Below the pieces are notes generated by a model, which ran no database searches, was not told the origin of the DNA, and was given only the letters and a program-made list of their open reading frames with translations. The position numbers were made by a program, and so were the translations under genes. Source: Polaribacter sp. Hel_I_88 (GTDB lineage: Bacteria; Bacteroidota; Bacteroidia; Flavobacteriales; Flavobacteriaceae). From it: 64,000 nucleotides of DNA. This document shows positions 20,795 to 28,243 of this stretch, in pieces; the first letter of the stretch is position 1, and the number at the start of each line of letters is the position of its first letter. Location of the stretch: contig NZ_JHZZ01000001.1 in the NCBI RefSeq assembly GCF_000687935.1, forward strand, positions 2,564,001 through 2,628,000, in the 5' to 3' direction.

Positions 20795-22468
20795 ATGTTA
20801 CATACCTCTCTTAAATTAAAAATAGCCACTTTAATATTGTTTATTTCTTGTCATTTTTCTTTAAATGCCAAAGATTATTATGTACATCCTACATTAGGAA
20901 ACGATGCTAATTCAGGTATGTCCATCAACGATTCATTTAAAACATTAAGTCATTTAAATAATATTAAATTCCTTCCTGGAGACAGAATCTTTCTAGCATC
21001 AAACCAAACCTATGAAGGAAGCATCAATTTAAAAAATCAACAAGGAACCAAAGAAAAACCAATAACTATCAATACTATTTCATGGAACTCTACTAACGCT
21101 ATAATTCCTGCAATTATTAATTTTAAAGGAGCACCAAATGGAATTCTAATTGAAGATTCTAGTTTTATCAATATTTCCAATTTACAGTTAACAGCAAATG
21201 GGTATTATAATAATGATGAAAAAGTTTCCAAAATGCGATGTGGTATTTTGATTACGAATAAACTGTCAAAACAGATGTCGAATATTACCATCAATAAAGT
21301 TTCTATTTTTGATGTTTATTATGAAAATGAAGGTTTTACAAGAGGGAAAGGCGAAGTTAAAACAGCTAATGGTACTCAAAAATATGGATGGGGAATTCGA
21401 GTTATTAATTCAAATCCCAAAGCACTTATAGAGGATGTTTATATTGAAAATTCACATATAAAAAGTGTATCTCATACAGGAATAAAGTTAACTGGAAAAA
21501 AATATAATATTACGAATGTTTTTATATCCGACAATAAAGTGGAAGCAACTGGTGGTCCTGGTATTCAAATGTCAGGAGTAAAAAATGTTACCGTTAAAAA
21601 CAATACAGTTACGCACTCTGGAAGTACTGATGATACTAGAAAATGGGGACGTGGAAGTGGCTTGTGGACATGGAGTGCTTCTCATATTCTTATTGAAAAA
21701 AATAAGTTTTTATATGCTAATGGTCCAGGCGATTCTGCAGGTGCTCATATAGATTTTAATTGCGATAATGTAGTATTGCAATACAATTTAAGTGCGTATA
21801 ATGCAGGTGGTTTTTGTGAAATATTAGGCAATAACTATAATTGCGCTTATCGTTACAATATTAGCATTAATGATGGGCATAGAGTTAAAGGCGTTAACGG
21901 AGCGTTTCAAGAAGGTAAGATTTTTTGGCTGAGTGGTTATCAAGGCACCAATAAAAAAAGAAAAGGCCCTGTTAACTCTTATTTTTATAACAATACAATC
22001 TACTCTGATTCTACGATAGTTTCTAAAATTGCAATAGATAATACAAGTAAAGGTATCTTGATTGCAAATAATATTTTTTATTTAAAAGGAGCGTCCAAAG
22101 CTGTTTTAGGAGACCAATATAGACCTGATAAATCAAGTGATAAAGGAGTAGAAAATGTATTTTTTAAAAATAATTTATTTCTTAATCAGAAAAATTGGCC
22201 TAAAGAAATTGGTATTCATGATTCTAATCCAATTTATGGAGATCCTTTATTTTTAAATGCAGGGGGAATAGAATTACAGGATTATTTTCCTAGAAATAAA
22301 AGTTTAGTTGAAAATAAAGGTATTGAAATTACATTTTTGCCTGGAGATACAGAGGGATTATTACAAGACTTTAAACTAAACAAAGATATATTAGGAAACA
22401 CCATTAAAAATAAGCCTACTCTCGGAGCTATTTTATATAAGGAAAAATATTACAGACAAAACAAGTAA
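20795..22468 (+). CDS. Secreted right-handed parallel beta-helix protein, putative polysaccharide-active
   Basis: A 557-residue exported protein with a signal peptide (to about LNAKD). The mature start DYYVHPTLGNDANSG and the repeated N-N-x-V/I rungs (SNLQLTANGYYNND, VYIENSHIKSVSHTGIKLTG, VTVKNNTVTHSG) are typical of the pectin-lyase-like beta-helix used by many polysaccharide lyases and some hydrolases. The C-terminus (DILGNTIKNKPTLGAILY) is the usual ending of this family. I cannot assign a lyase or hydrolase family from memory. As the last gene of the PUL it is a good candidate for the backbone-cleaving enzyme. Confidence 0.75.
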   Translation: MLHTSLKLKIATLILFISCHFSLNAKDYYVHPTLGNDANSGMSINDSFKTLSHLNNIKFLPGDRIFLASNQTYEGSINLKNQQGTKEKPITINTISWNSTNAIIPAIINFKGAPNGILIEDSSFINISNLQLTANGYYNNDEKVSKMRCGILITNKLSKQMSNITINKVSIFDVYYENEGFTRGKGEVKTANGTQKYGWGIRVINSNPKALIEDVYIENSHIKSVSHTGIKLTGKKYNITNVFISDNKVEATGGPGIQMSGVKNVTVKNNTVTHSGSTDDTRKWGRGSGLWTWSASHILIEKNKFLYANGPGDSAGAHIDFNCDNVVLQYNLSAYNAGGFCEILGNNYNCAYRYNISINDGHRVKGVNGAFQEGKIFWLSGYQGTNKKRKGPVNSYFYNNTIYSDSTIVSKIAIDNTSKGILIANNIFYLKGASKAVLGDQYRPDKSSDKGVENVFFKNNLFLNQKNWPKEIGIHDSNPIYGDPLFLNAGGIELQDYFPRNKSLVENKGIEITFLPGDTEGLLQDFKLNKDILGNTIKNKPTLGAILYKEKYYRQNK

Positions 22469-22585
22469 ATATTATTGTTTCTATCCAATAAAGTTTTCTA
22501 AAAAGAAATTTCTGCAATAAAAATAATCAAAAGAGCTATTGAAATAAAAATAAAGGAAATCCAAGAGATCCTTATAATTATCTAT

Positions 22586-22633
22586 AAACCACAAAACCTT
22601 GTAAATCTTAAGATTTACAAGGTTTTGTGGTTT
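22586..22633. terminator. Perfect 48-nt palindrome, probable bidirectional terminator
   Basis: The 24-base arm starting AAACCACAAAACC (22586-22609) is matched perfectly by its reverse complement at 22610-22633, with T-rich sequence beyond. It lies between the end of the PUL (plus strand) and the end of the tRNA gene (minus strand), so it would serve both. It has no spacer, so only the few central bases can form the loop. Confidence 0.65.
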
Positions 22634-22652
22634 TTATTGGTATTCATTTTAG

Positions 22653-22727
22653 TCGGGGTGGCAGGATTCGAACCTGCGACCTCCTCGTCCCAAACGAGGC
22701 GCGATGACCGGGCTACGCTACACCCCG
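22653..22727 (-). tRNA. tRNA-Pro (anticodon TGG)
   Basis: Minus-strand tRNA of 75 bases. The acceptor stem is CGGGGTG/CACCCCG with discriminator A. The anticodon stem CCTCG/CGAGG closes the loop TTTGGGA, with anticodon TGG (plus positions 22690-22692). The T arm is GCAGG-TTCGAAT-CCTGC. CCA is not encoded. A plus-strand reading frame over it (VAGFEPATSSSQ) is the usual false translation of an antisense tRNA. Confidence 0.96.
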
Positions 22728-22787
22728 AAAATATGAAAAATTGCAGTGCAGTTTATATCGAGCAAAGTCGAGATACTACACCCCGAA
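22718..22787. repeat. Direct duplication of the tRNA-Pro 5' end flanking a short insert
   Basis: The 12 bases CTACACCCCGAA at 22718-22729 (the first bases of the tRNA plus upstream flank) recur at 22776-22787. The 46 bases between contain TATCGAGCAAAGTCGAGATA, which resembles the dispersed intergenic repeats of this genome. It looks like a small insert in the tRNA leader with a target duplication. Confidence 0.7.
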
Positions 22788-22805
22788 ATTTTATTTTTCG
22801 GACTG

Positions 22806-22813
22806 CAAATATA
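22806..22813 (-). promoter_or_regulatory. Possible -7 box of the tRNA-Pro promoter
   Basis: The minus strand reads TATATTTG, a perfect match to the Bacteroidota -7 consensus TAnnTTTG, about 80 bases upstream of the tRNA. No clear TTTG -33 element is seen at the expected distance. The transcript would carry the duplicated leader. Confidence 0.4.
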
Positions 22814-22868
22814 TAGTATTTTTTGTATATTTATACTCTTTTAATCTATTTTTTAAATTCTTAATTTA

Positions 22869-23966
22869 ATGAAAAAATTATCACTTTTTTTAATGCTGAT
22901 TCTACTATTTTCTTGCAAAATAAAATCTCAAAATAATATTCAAAATTCTATTGATTATGAGGTTGTTGTTAAAGATTTAAACATTCCTTGGGGATTTACT
23001 TTTTTACCAGATAATTCTATTTTGATAACAGAAAAAGAAGGCCAACTGATTCACTTTAAAAATGGAAAAAAGATAACTGTTTCTGGAATGCCTGAAGTTA
23101 CGCTTCGTGGTCAAGGAGGTTTAATGGATATTGAAAAACATCCAAATTTTAAAGAAAATAGATTAATTTATTTTACATACGCTTCTGCAGAAGGTGAAGG
23201 AAGTGGTGCAAATACTACATTAATGAGCGCTAAGTTTGAAAATAATACATTAACCAATCAGAAAGTTTTATATAAAGCCGAGCCTAATAGTAGAAAAGGA
23301 CAGCATTTTGGTTCTAGAATTGTTTTTGATAAAGATAATCACGTTTATTTTAGTGTTGGAGATCGAGGAAATAGAGATGAAAATCCACAGAATATTACCA
23401 GAGATTGTGGTAAAGTGTATCGTTTAAATGATGATGGAACAATTCCAGATGATAATCCTTTTGTGGATGTTGACAATGCTAAAAAAGCTATTTTTAGTTA
23501 CGGACATAGAAATCCTCAAGGAATGGAAATCAATCCATTTACGAATGAAATTTGGAGTCATGAACATGGTCCAAAAGGTGGAGATGAAATTAATATTGTT
23601 CAAAAAGGAAAAAATTATGGTTGGCCAATAATCAGTTATGGTGTAAATTATTCAGGTACAAAATTTACAGAAATTACAGAAAAAGAAGGCATGGAGCAAC
23701 CTTTACATTATTGGACACCTTCAATTGCACCAAGTGGTATGGCTTTTGTAAATTCTGATAATTATCCCAATTGGAAAGGAAATTTATTAGTAGGTTCCTT
23801 AAAATTTGAATACATTGCTAATTGTACATTAGAAAACGGAAAAGTTATCAAAGAAGAAAAAATATTAGAAGGTTTAGGAAGAGTACGTTCTATTGAGCAA
23901 GGAAATGATGGATTTATGTATGTTGGAATTGAAGGTCTAGGAATCGTTAAAATCGTTTTAAAATAA
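22869..23966 (+). CDS. PQQ-dependent sugar dehydrogenase (GSDH family) lipoprotein
   Basis: Soluble-type aldose dehydrogenase with a six-bladed propeller that oxidises sugars using PQQ, exported as a lipoprotein (lipobox LLFSC). Family motifs are clear: NIPWGFTFLPD near residue 40, TLRGQGGLMDIEKHP, GQHFGSRIVFD, YGHRNPQGMEINP, EHGPKGGDEIN and NYGWPIISYG; the His of the RGQGG/GQHFG region and the HGP loop are the expected active-site elements. The 365-residue length is normal. A cytochrome c gene starts one base after the stop and is the probable electron acceptor. No PQQ synthesis genes are in the window. Confidence 0.9.
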   Translation: MKKLSLFLMLILLFSCKIKSQNNIQNSIDYEVVVKDLNIPWGFTFLPDNSILITEKEGQLIHFKNGKKITVSGMPEVTLRGQGGLMDIEKHPNFKENRLIYFTYASAEGEGSGANTTLMSAKFENNTLTNQKVLYKAEPNSRKGQHFGSRIVFDKDNHVYFSVGDRGNRDENPQNITRDCGKVYRLNDDGTIPDDNPFVDVDNAKKAIFSYGHRNPQGMEINPFTNEIWSHEHGPKGGDEINIVQKGKNYGWPIISYGVNYSGTKFTEITEKEGMEQPLHYWTPSIAPSGMAFVNSDNYPNWKGNLLVGSLKFEYIANCTLENGKVIKEEKILEGLGRVRSIEQGNDGFMYVGIEGLGIVKIVLK

Positions 23967-23967
23967 T

Positions 23968-24396
23968 ATGAAAAAATTTTTATTGATGATAATTTTGGGC
24001 TTGTTCTTATTTTCTTTTTCAAAAAAAGAGGATAGCTACACAGCAATAAATCAAGATACTAAATTTGCAGAAAGTATAAAAAGGGGTGAGGAAATTTATA
24101 TAGACATGTGTACTTCTTGTCATATGACAAATGGAGAAGGTAAGCTTAATGTATATCCTCCTTTAGCAAAATCGGATTATCTAATGCAAAAAAGAGAAGC
24201 TAGCATCAGAGCAATAAAATATGGGTTACGTGGAAAAATTGTTGTTAATGGAGTAACTTATAAAAAAATGATGTCTAGATTAGGTTTATTAGATGACGAA
24301 GTTGCAGATGTTATGAATTATATTACCAACTCTTGGGGGAATAAAAACCCAAAAATGATTACTGTAGAAGAAGTAAAGGCCGTTTCTAAAAAATAG
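23968..24396 (+). CDS. Exported class I cytochrome c
   Basis: A 142-residue monohaem cytochrome with an N-terminal hydrophobic signal or anchor (residues 3-17). The haem motif CTSCH is at residues 48-52, and a Met of KKMMSRLG or DVMNYI can serve as distal ligand. Translation is almost coupled to the sugar dehydrogenase upstream (one-base gap). It probably takes electrons from that enzyme and passes them to a terminal oxidase. Confidence 0.88.
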   Translation: MKKFLLMIILGLFLFSFSKKEDSYTAINQDTKFAESIKRGEEIYIDMCTSCHMTNGEGKLNVYPPLAKSDYLMQKREASIRAIKYGLRGKIVVNGVTYKKMMSRLGLLDDEVADVMNYITNSWGNKNPKMITVEEVKAVSKK

Positions 24397-24478
24397 TTTT
24401 TATATTTTCTATAGTTTTTTATTATAAATCTATTGTAATTTTTCATCCTAAAAAGTAACTCAAATAAATCTAAAAATT

Positions 24479-24486
24479 TAGATTTG
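24479..24486 (+). promoter_or_regulatory. -7 box upstream of trxB
   Basis: TAGATTTG matches TAnnTTTG exactly, 21 bases before the trxB start. No good TTTG is seen at the -33 position, so this is a moderate call. Confidence 0.4.
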
Positions 24487-24507
24487 TGAATCAATTTTAA
24501 AAAGAAT

Positions 24508-25455
24508 ATGTCAGAAAATATAGAAAGAATAAAATGTTTAATTATCGGTTCAGGACCTGCAGGATATTCAGCAGCAATTTACGCAGCAAGAGCAGACATG
24601 AAACCAGTAATGTACACAGGAATGCAAATGGGGGGGCAATTAACAACCACTACTGAAGTTGATAATTATCCTGGTTATAAAAATGGAACTGATGGAACAG
24701 CGATGATGGAAGATTTGAAACATCAAGCAGAACGTTTTGGAACAGAAGTTCGTTTTGGAATGGTTACTAAAGTTGATTTGAGTGATAAAGTTGGTGGAAT
24801 TCATAAAATAATTGTTGATGAAGAAAAGCATATTGAAGCTGAAACAGTTATTATATCTACAGGTGCAACTGCAAAATATTTAGGAATTGAAAGCGAGCAA
24901 CGTTTAATTGGTGGAGGTGTTTCTGCTTGTGCAACTTGTGATGGTTTCTTTTATAAAGGACAAGATGTTGTGGTAGTTGGAGCAGGAGATACTGCTGCAG
25001 AAGAGGCAACTTATTTAGCTAATATTTGTAAAAAAGTTACAGTTTTAGTTCGTAAAGATTATATGAAAGCGTCAAAAGCGATGCAACATAGAGTTAACAA
25101 AACTAAAAATATCGAAGTTTTATACAATACTGAGATTGATGAAGTATTGGGCGCAAATGTTGTAGAAGGTGTTAGAGCAATCAACAATCAAACAAAAGAA
25201 ACACATGTTATTGATGTAACTGGTGTTTTTATTGCTATTGGGCATACACCAAATTCAGACTTGTTTAAAGGTGTTTTAGATATGGATGAAGTTGGCTATT
25301 TAATCACAAAAGGAAAGACGACCAAAACAAATTTACCAGGCGTTTTTGCTGCTGGAGACATTCAAGATAAAGAATACAGACAAGCAATAACTGCTGCAGG
25401 TACTGGTTGTATGGCTGCTTTAGATGCTGAACGTTATTTAGGCGCTTTAGAGTAA
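24508..25455 (+). CDS. trxB: Thioredoxin-disulfide reductase
   Basis: Cytoplasmic flavoenzyme that reduces thioredoxin with NADPH. The 315-residue protein has the FAD-binding IIGSGPAGYSAAIYAARA near residue 12, the redox-active CATC at 141-144, an NADPH-binding VVVGAGDTAAEEA, and the C-terminal FAD motif GVFAAGDIQD. Length and motifs are standard. It is a single gene ended by a bidirectional hairpin. It would supply the thioredoxin at 42969 and the peroxiredoxin at 42265, though these lie 17 kb away. Confidence 0.97.
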   Translation: MSENIERIKCLIIGSGPAGYSAAIYAARADMKPVMYTGMQMGGQLTTTTEVDNYPGYKNGTDGTAMMEDLKHQAERFGTEVRFGMVTKVDLSDKVGGIHKIIVDEEKHIEAETVIISTGATAKYLGIESEQRLIGGGVSACATCDGFFYKGQDVVVVGAGDTAAEEATYLANICKKVTVLVRKDYMKASKAMQHRVNKTKNIEVLYNTEIDEVLGANVVEGVRAINNQTKETHVIDVTGVFIAIGHTPNSDLFKGVLDMDEVGYLITKGKTTKTNLPGVFAAGDIQDKEYRQAITAAGTGCMAALDAERYLGALE

Positions 25456-25481
25456 AAAATGTTGTTATTTTAAAAAAACAA

Positions 25482-25511
25482 AAAAGAGATTTCAAAACTG
25501 AAATCTCTTTT
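25482..25511. terminator. Bidirectional terminator between trxB and a minus-strand lipoprotein gene
   Basis: A perfect 12-bp stem AAAAGAGATTTC/GAAATCTCTTTT with a 6-base loop and T-rich tails on both strands, placed between two convergent stop codons. Confidence 0.85.
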
Positions 25512-25516
25512 ATGTT

Positions 25517-26428
25517 TTAGTTTAATCCCAATTCTTTTCGTTCTTCAGTATCTGCAACACCATTTTTACTCCAATAAGCAGATTGTATTGTTTTAATTTT
25601 CTCCGCTTTTGTAGTTAATATTTTTCCTCGGCTAACAAATGTTTCTTCCCAAGATTCAATTGTATGTGGAAAATCTTTAGATGCTTTAATAGAAAGCGTT
25701 CTTTCTAACTTCGGATAATTGATAGTGTAAATTAAAAAATTTTCTTTCTCTTCTATTGAAGCAATCGCATCAAAAGCTTTAAACTCTTTGTGATGTAAAC
25801 CTAAAAATTCAAAAGAAGGTATTATTTGTAACTCGCCAATTGGCAGATTTTCTGGAGATATTCTAAGCTGACTCCAAAGTTCGTTTTCTAAAATTTCTTT
25901 CTTCAGGTTGATTTTTCTATCAGCATTACTTTCAAAATAAGAGTAAAATTGAATTTGATAGTCTTCTCTATTATTCAACTGAACAAAAGTGTTTCCACAC
26001 CATTCTTGCGCAGAAAAAGAAATTTTTATAGCATTTTGATTGATGTCAATAGGAGAGAAGGTACTGGTCATTAATGTGTAAGGATATATACCTGTCGTAA
26101 AATTTTTAGTACTATTCAACTTTAAAATAGAAACATTTTTTTTATTAGGATCATCTGCTTTTACTTGTTTTTCAGGTAAAAAGTCTTCTGTTACAAAAAT
26201 ATTTACAGCTGTACCTCCATGAATTTCGCCATATCTTACTTGCGATAATTTGTAGGAAGTTATTTCTGCTTTTCCTGAATACCAGTAGTTTTTAAATGCT
26301 GGATTTTTGTCATTTTTTTTTAATTGATTTTTGTCGGTTTTAATATCTTTTTTAAGTTCAGGGTTTGAACAAAAAAATAATAAAAAGCTCAAAATAATGG
26401 GTGTATATATTTGTAACATGCGTTTCAT
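25517..26428 (-). CDS. Conserved lipoprotein of unknown function
   Basis: A 303-residue exported lipoprotein with lipobox LLFFC (Cys20). The mature part starts with a polar linker and then a soluble domain without membrane segments: YWSGKAEITSYKLSQVRYGE near residue 50, and AQEWCGNTFVQLNN in the middle. Proteins of this type occur in many Flavobacteria, sometimes under a doubtful 'septum formation inhibitor Maf' label. I see no Maf motif and do not assign a function. Confidence 0.7.
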   Translation of the reverse strand: MKRMLQIYTPIILSFLLFFCSNPELKKDIKTDKNQLKKNDKNPAFKNYWYSGKAEITSYKLSQVRYGEIHGGTAVNIFVTEDFLPEKQVKADDPNKKNVSILKLNSTKNFTTGIYPYTLMTSTFSPIDINQNAIKISFSAQEWCGNTFVQLNNREDYQIQFYSYFESNADRKINLKKEILENELWSQLRISPENLPIGELQIIPSFEFLGLHHKEFKAFDAIASIEEKENFLIYTINYPKLERTLSIKASKDFPHTIESWEETFVSRGKILTTKAEKIKTIQSAYWSKNGVADTEERKELGLN

Positions 26429-26516
26429 CTTAAGTATTTTAATTAGATACTAATTTACGATAAATAAAAACGTTTTAGAAATTTGTTTTATAATCTAAAA
26501 TAATAAGGCAAATAAA

Positions 26517-26544
26517 AAGAGATTACTCGTAAAAGTAATCTCTT
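26517..26544 (-). terminator. Terminator after the J-domain/KTSC gene
   Basis: Stem AAGAGATTACT/AGTAATCTCTT with a CGTAAA loop. The minus strand continues in a T run. It is 26 bases past the stop of the gene at 26570. Confidence 0.75.
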
Positions 26545-26569
26545 AAAAAATATAATATTTAATTTTAGC

Positions 26570-27016
26570 TTACGCCATTACTGAAGCTTTTTTCGATTTT
26601 CTATACAAGAAGGAGTTGAAAATATTTCTTTTTCCGAAATTATTCATAGATCTAGCATTTACGAATTTTCCAAAAAGAATTTTACTTACACCAAAATACT
26701 CATAGGTATTTCCATCTGTAAAAGTAACTTCTAATAACATTCCTTTATGATGCCAATCTGCTACTTGAAAATCTGTTATTGTAGTTTTGTAAGCATCTAA
26801 ATTAGCTTCTTTAGTTTCAGGGGCAATACTCACCAAAAAATGATAACCATCAATAATTTTTGTACTTACAGTTTCAGCTTCTTCCTTCTTTTCTTCGTCT
26901 GTAAATTTATCTGGATGCCATTCTTTTACAAGGTTCCTATACGTTTTTTTTAATTCCTTTAAGTCAATCTTTCCTTCAACTTCGAATAATTTTTTATACT
27001 CTTTAATACGTTTCAT
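26570..27016 (-). CDS. J-domain plus KTSC-domain protein
   Basis: A 148-residue cytoplasmic protein. Residues 1-60 form a J domain with the HPD signature (KEWHPDKF) that stimulates Hsp70 ATPase. Residues about 80-135 are a KTSC domain (LLEVTFTDGNTYEYFGVS, FVNARSMNNFGKRNI), a small fold of unknown role first named from lysyl-tRNA synthetase C-termini. It has no membrane segment. It is flanked by terminators on both sides and is therefore monocistronic. A DnaK co-chaperone role is inferred from the HPD motif alone. Confidence 0.8.
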   Translation of the reverse strand: MKRIKEYKKLFEVEGKIDLKELKKTYRNLVKEWHPDKFTDEEKKEEAETVSTKIIDGYHFLVSIAPETKEANLDAYKTTITDFQVADWHHKGMLLEVTFTDGNTYEYFGVSKILFGKFVNARSMNNFGKRNIFNSFLYRKSKKASVMA

Positions 27017-27128
27017 TTTATTTTTTCTAAATTGGGTGCAAAAGTATTGATAAAAAAGAGATTAACTATTTTTATTTTGCAATGTTTTTAATTAAAATTA
27101 GGTTTTAGTGAAAAATAATTGAAAAAAA

Positions 27129-27158
27129 AAAAGAGATTCCAAATTTGGAATCTCTTTT
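27129..27158 (-). terminator. Terminator after the M28 peptidase
   Basis: A perfect 15-bp inverted repeat, AAAAGAGATTCCAAA/TTTGGAATCTCTTTT, directly past the stop codon at 27166, with an A/T run for either strand. Confidence 0.8.
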
Positions 27159-27165
27159 AATATCG

Positions 27166-28134
27166 TTAGTCAGCTAAATGCTCATCTAGGTTTTCTACAG
27201 CCTGTATAATTATTTTTACAGCTTCAATATAAAATTCTTGGTTAATAGACCCAAAAGTATCAGAGTCTCTATGATAATCTTTATGATCAGGAACGCCAAA
27301 ATAAATAAAAGGAATTTTCTGTCTATGAAAAACTCTATGGTCAGAAGAAAAAGTCCAATCTGATTGTTCTGTATTTTCAGAATCATCATGTCCAAATAAT
27401 AAAATTGCTTTTTCTGATTTTATATCTTCTAAAGGATCTCTTAAGTCTGGATAATGAAACAATCCACAACCAAAAAGTTCTGGGTCATAATCACTATGAG
27501 CAATCATATCTAAATTGATGTTTAAATTAATGTTAGATTTATCGCTATAATTTTTAAGAAAATATTCAGCACCTAAAGAACCAATTTCTTCTGCATCTAC
27601 AGCAGCAAAAATTAAATTATGTTTTGTAGGTCTTGTTTTAAAATATTCTGCAATGGTAAATAAAGCTGCTGTACCTGAAGCATTATCATCTGCACCATTA
27701 TAAATTTTGCCATCTCTAATGCCTAAATGATCGTAATGTGCAGTAATTACAATACTTTTTTCAGATTGTCCTTTAAGCATGCCTACTATATTTGCACCAA
27801 AAGCAGTTGTATCTGGAACATTAGAATAATCTTGATTAGGTTTTTCTATAGGAAAAACATCTTGTCTGTCCTTACCTTTAAAAGTATGCGAAAATTCTTG
27901 AAATAAGTTATTATTGATAACAGGTTGAAGACCAGTCTCTTTAAATCTTTCTAAAATAAGTGTTTGGGCTTTCTTACTTCCTGGTTTTGAAAAAGCTCTC
28001 CCTTCATAAGAATCATCAGATAATGTTTTTACAGTTTCTAATAGCCTTTCACTATCAATTTCAATTAGTTTTGGTTTGCTGCAGCTCCCTAAAAGCATAA
28101 GGAATACAACAACTGAAAATAATTTTGTTTTCAT
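27166..28134 (-). CDS. M28-family zinc aminopeptidase lipoprotein
   Basis: Exported metallopeptidase of 322 residues with lipobox LLGSC (Cys18). The two-zinc site of family M28 is intact in order: ITAHYDHLG (first His/Asp), GADDNASG (bridging Asp), AVDAEEIGSLG (catalytic Glu pair), NLDMIAH and PDHKDYHRDSD (last His). It should release N-terminal amino acids from peptides in the periplasm or at the surface. It lies between two terminators and is monocistronic. Confidence 0.92.
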   Translation of the reverse strand: MKTKLFSVVVFLMLLGSCSKPKLIEIDSERLLETVKTLSDDSYEGRAFSKPGSKKAQTLILERFKETGLQPVINNNLFQEFSHTFKGKDRQDVFPIEKPNQDYSNVPDTTAFGANIVGMLKGQSEKSIVITAHYDHLGIRDGKIYNGADDNASGTAALFTIAEYFKTRPTKHNLIFAAVDAEEIGSLGAEYFLKNYSDKSNINLNINLDMIAHSDYDPELFGCGLFHYPDLRDPLEDIKSEKAILLFGHDDSENTEQSDWTFSSDHRVFHRQKIPFIYFGVPDHKDYHRDSDTFGSINQEFYIEAVKIIIQAVENLDEHLAD

Positions 28135-28185
28135 TGTTGGTTTTGGTTGAAATAAATTAGGGAATAATATACTTGCAAATATAAT

Positions 28186-28213
28186 AAAAGACCATTAATA
28201 ATAATGGTCTTTT
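28186..28213 (-). terminator. Terminator at the end of the fad operon
   Basis: Stem AAAAGACCATTA/TAATGGTCTTTT with a 4-base loop, 31 bases past the stop of the acyl-CoA dehydrogenase gene. T-rich on both strands. Confidence 0.75.
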
Positions 28214-28243
28214 TTTTTAAACAATCAATTAAATTTATATTTT

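Noticed and set aside
22718..22787. Phage or integrative-element attachment site at tRNA-Pro
   Set aside because: The duplicated part is the 5' end of the tRNA, not the 3' end normally used, and there is no integrase gene in the window.
22625..22816. Plus-strand frame with VAGFEPATSSSQTRR
   Set aside because: It is the antisense translation of the tRNA-Pro gene, a well-known annotation artefact.
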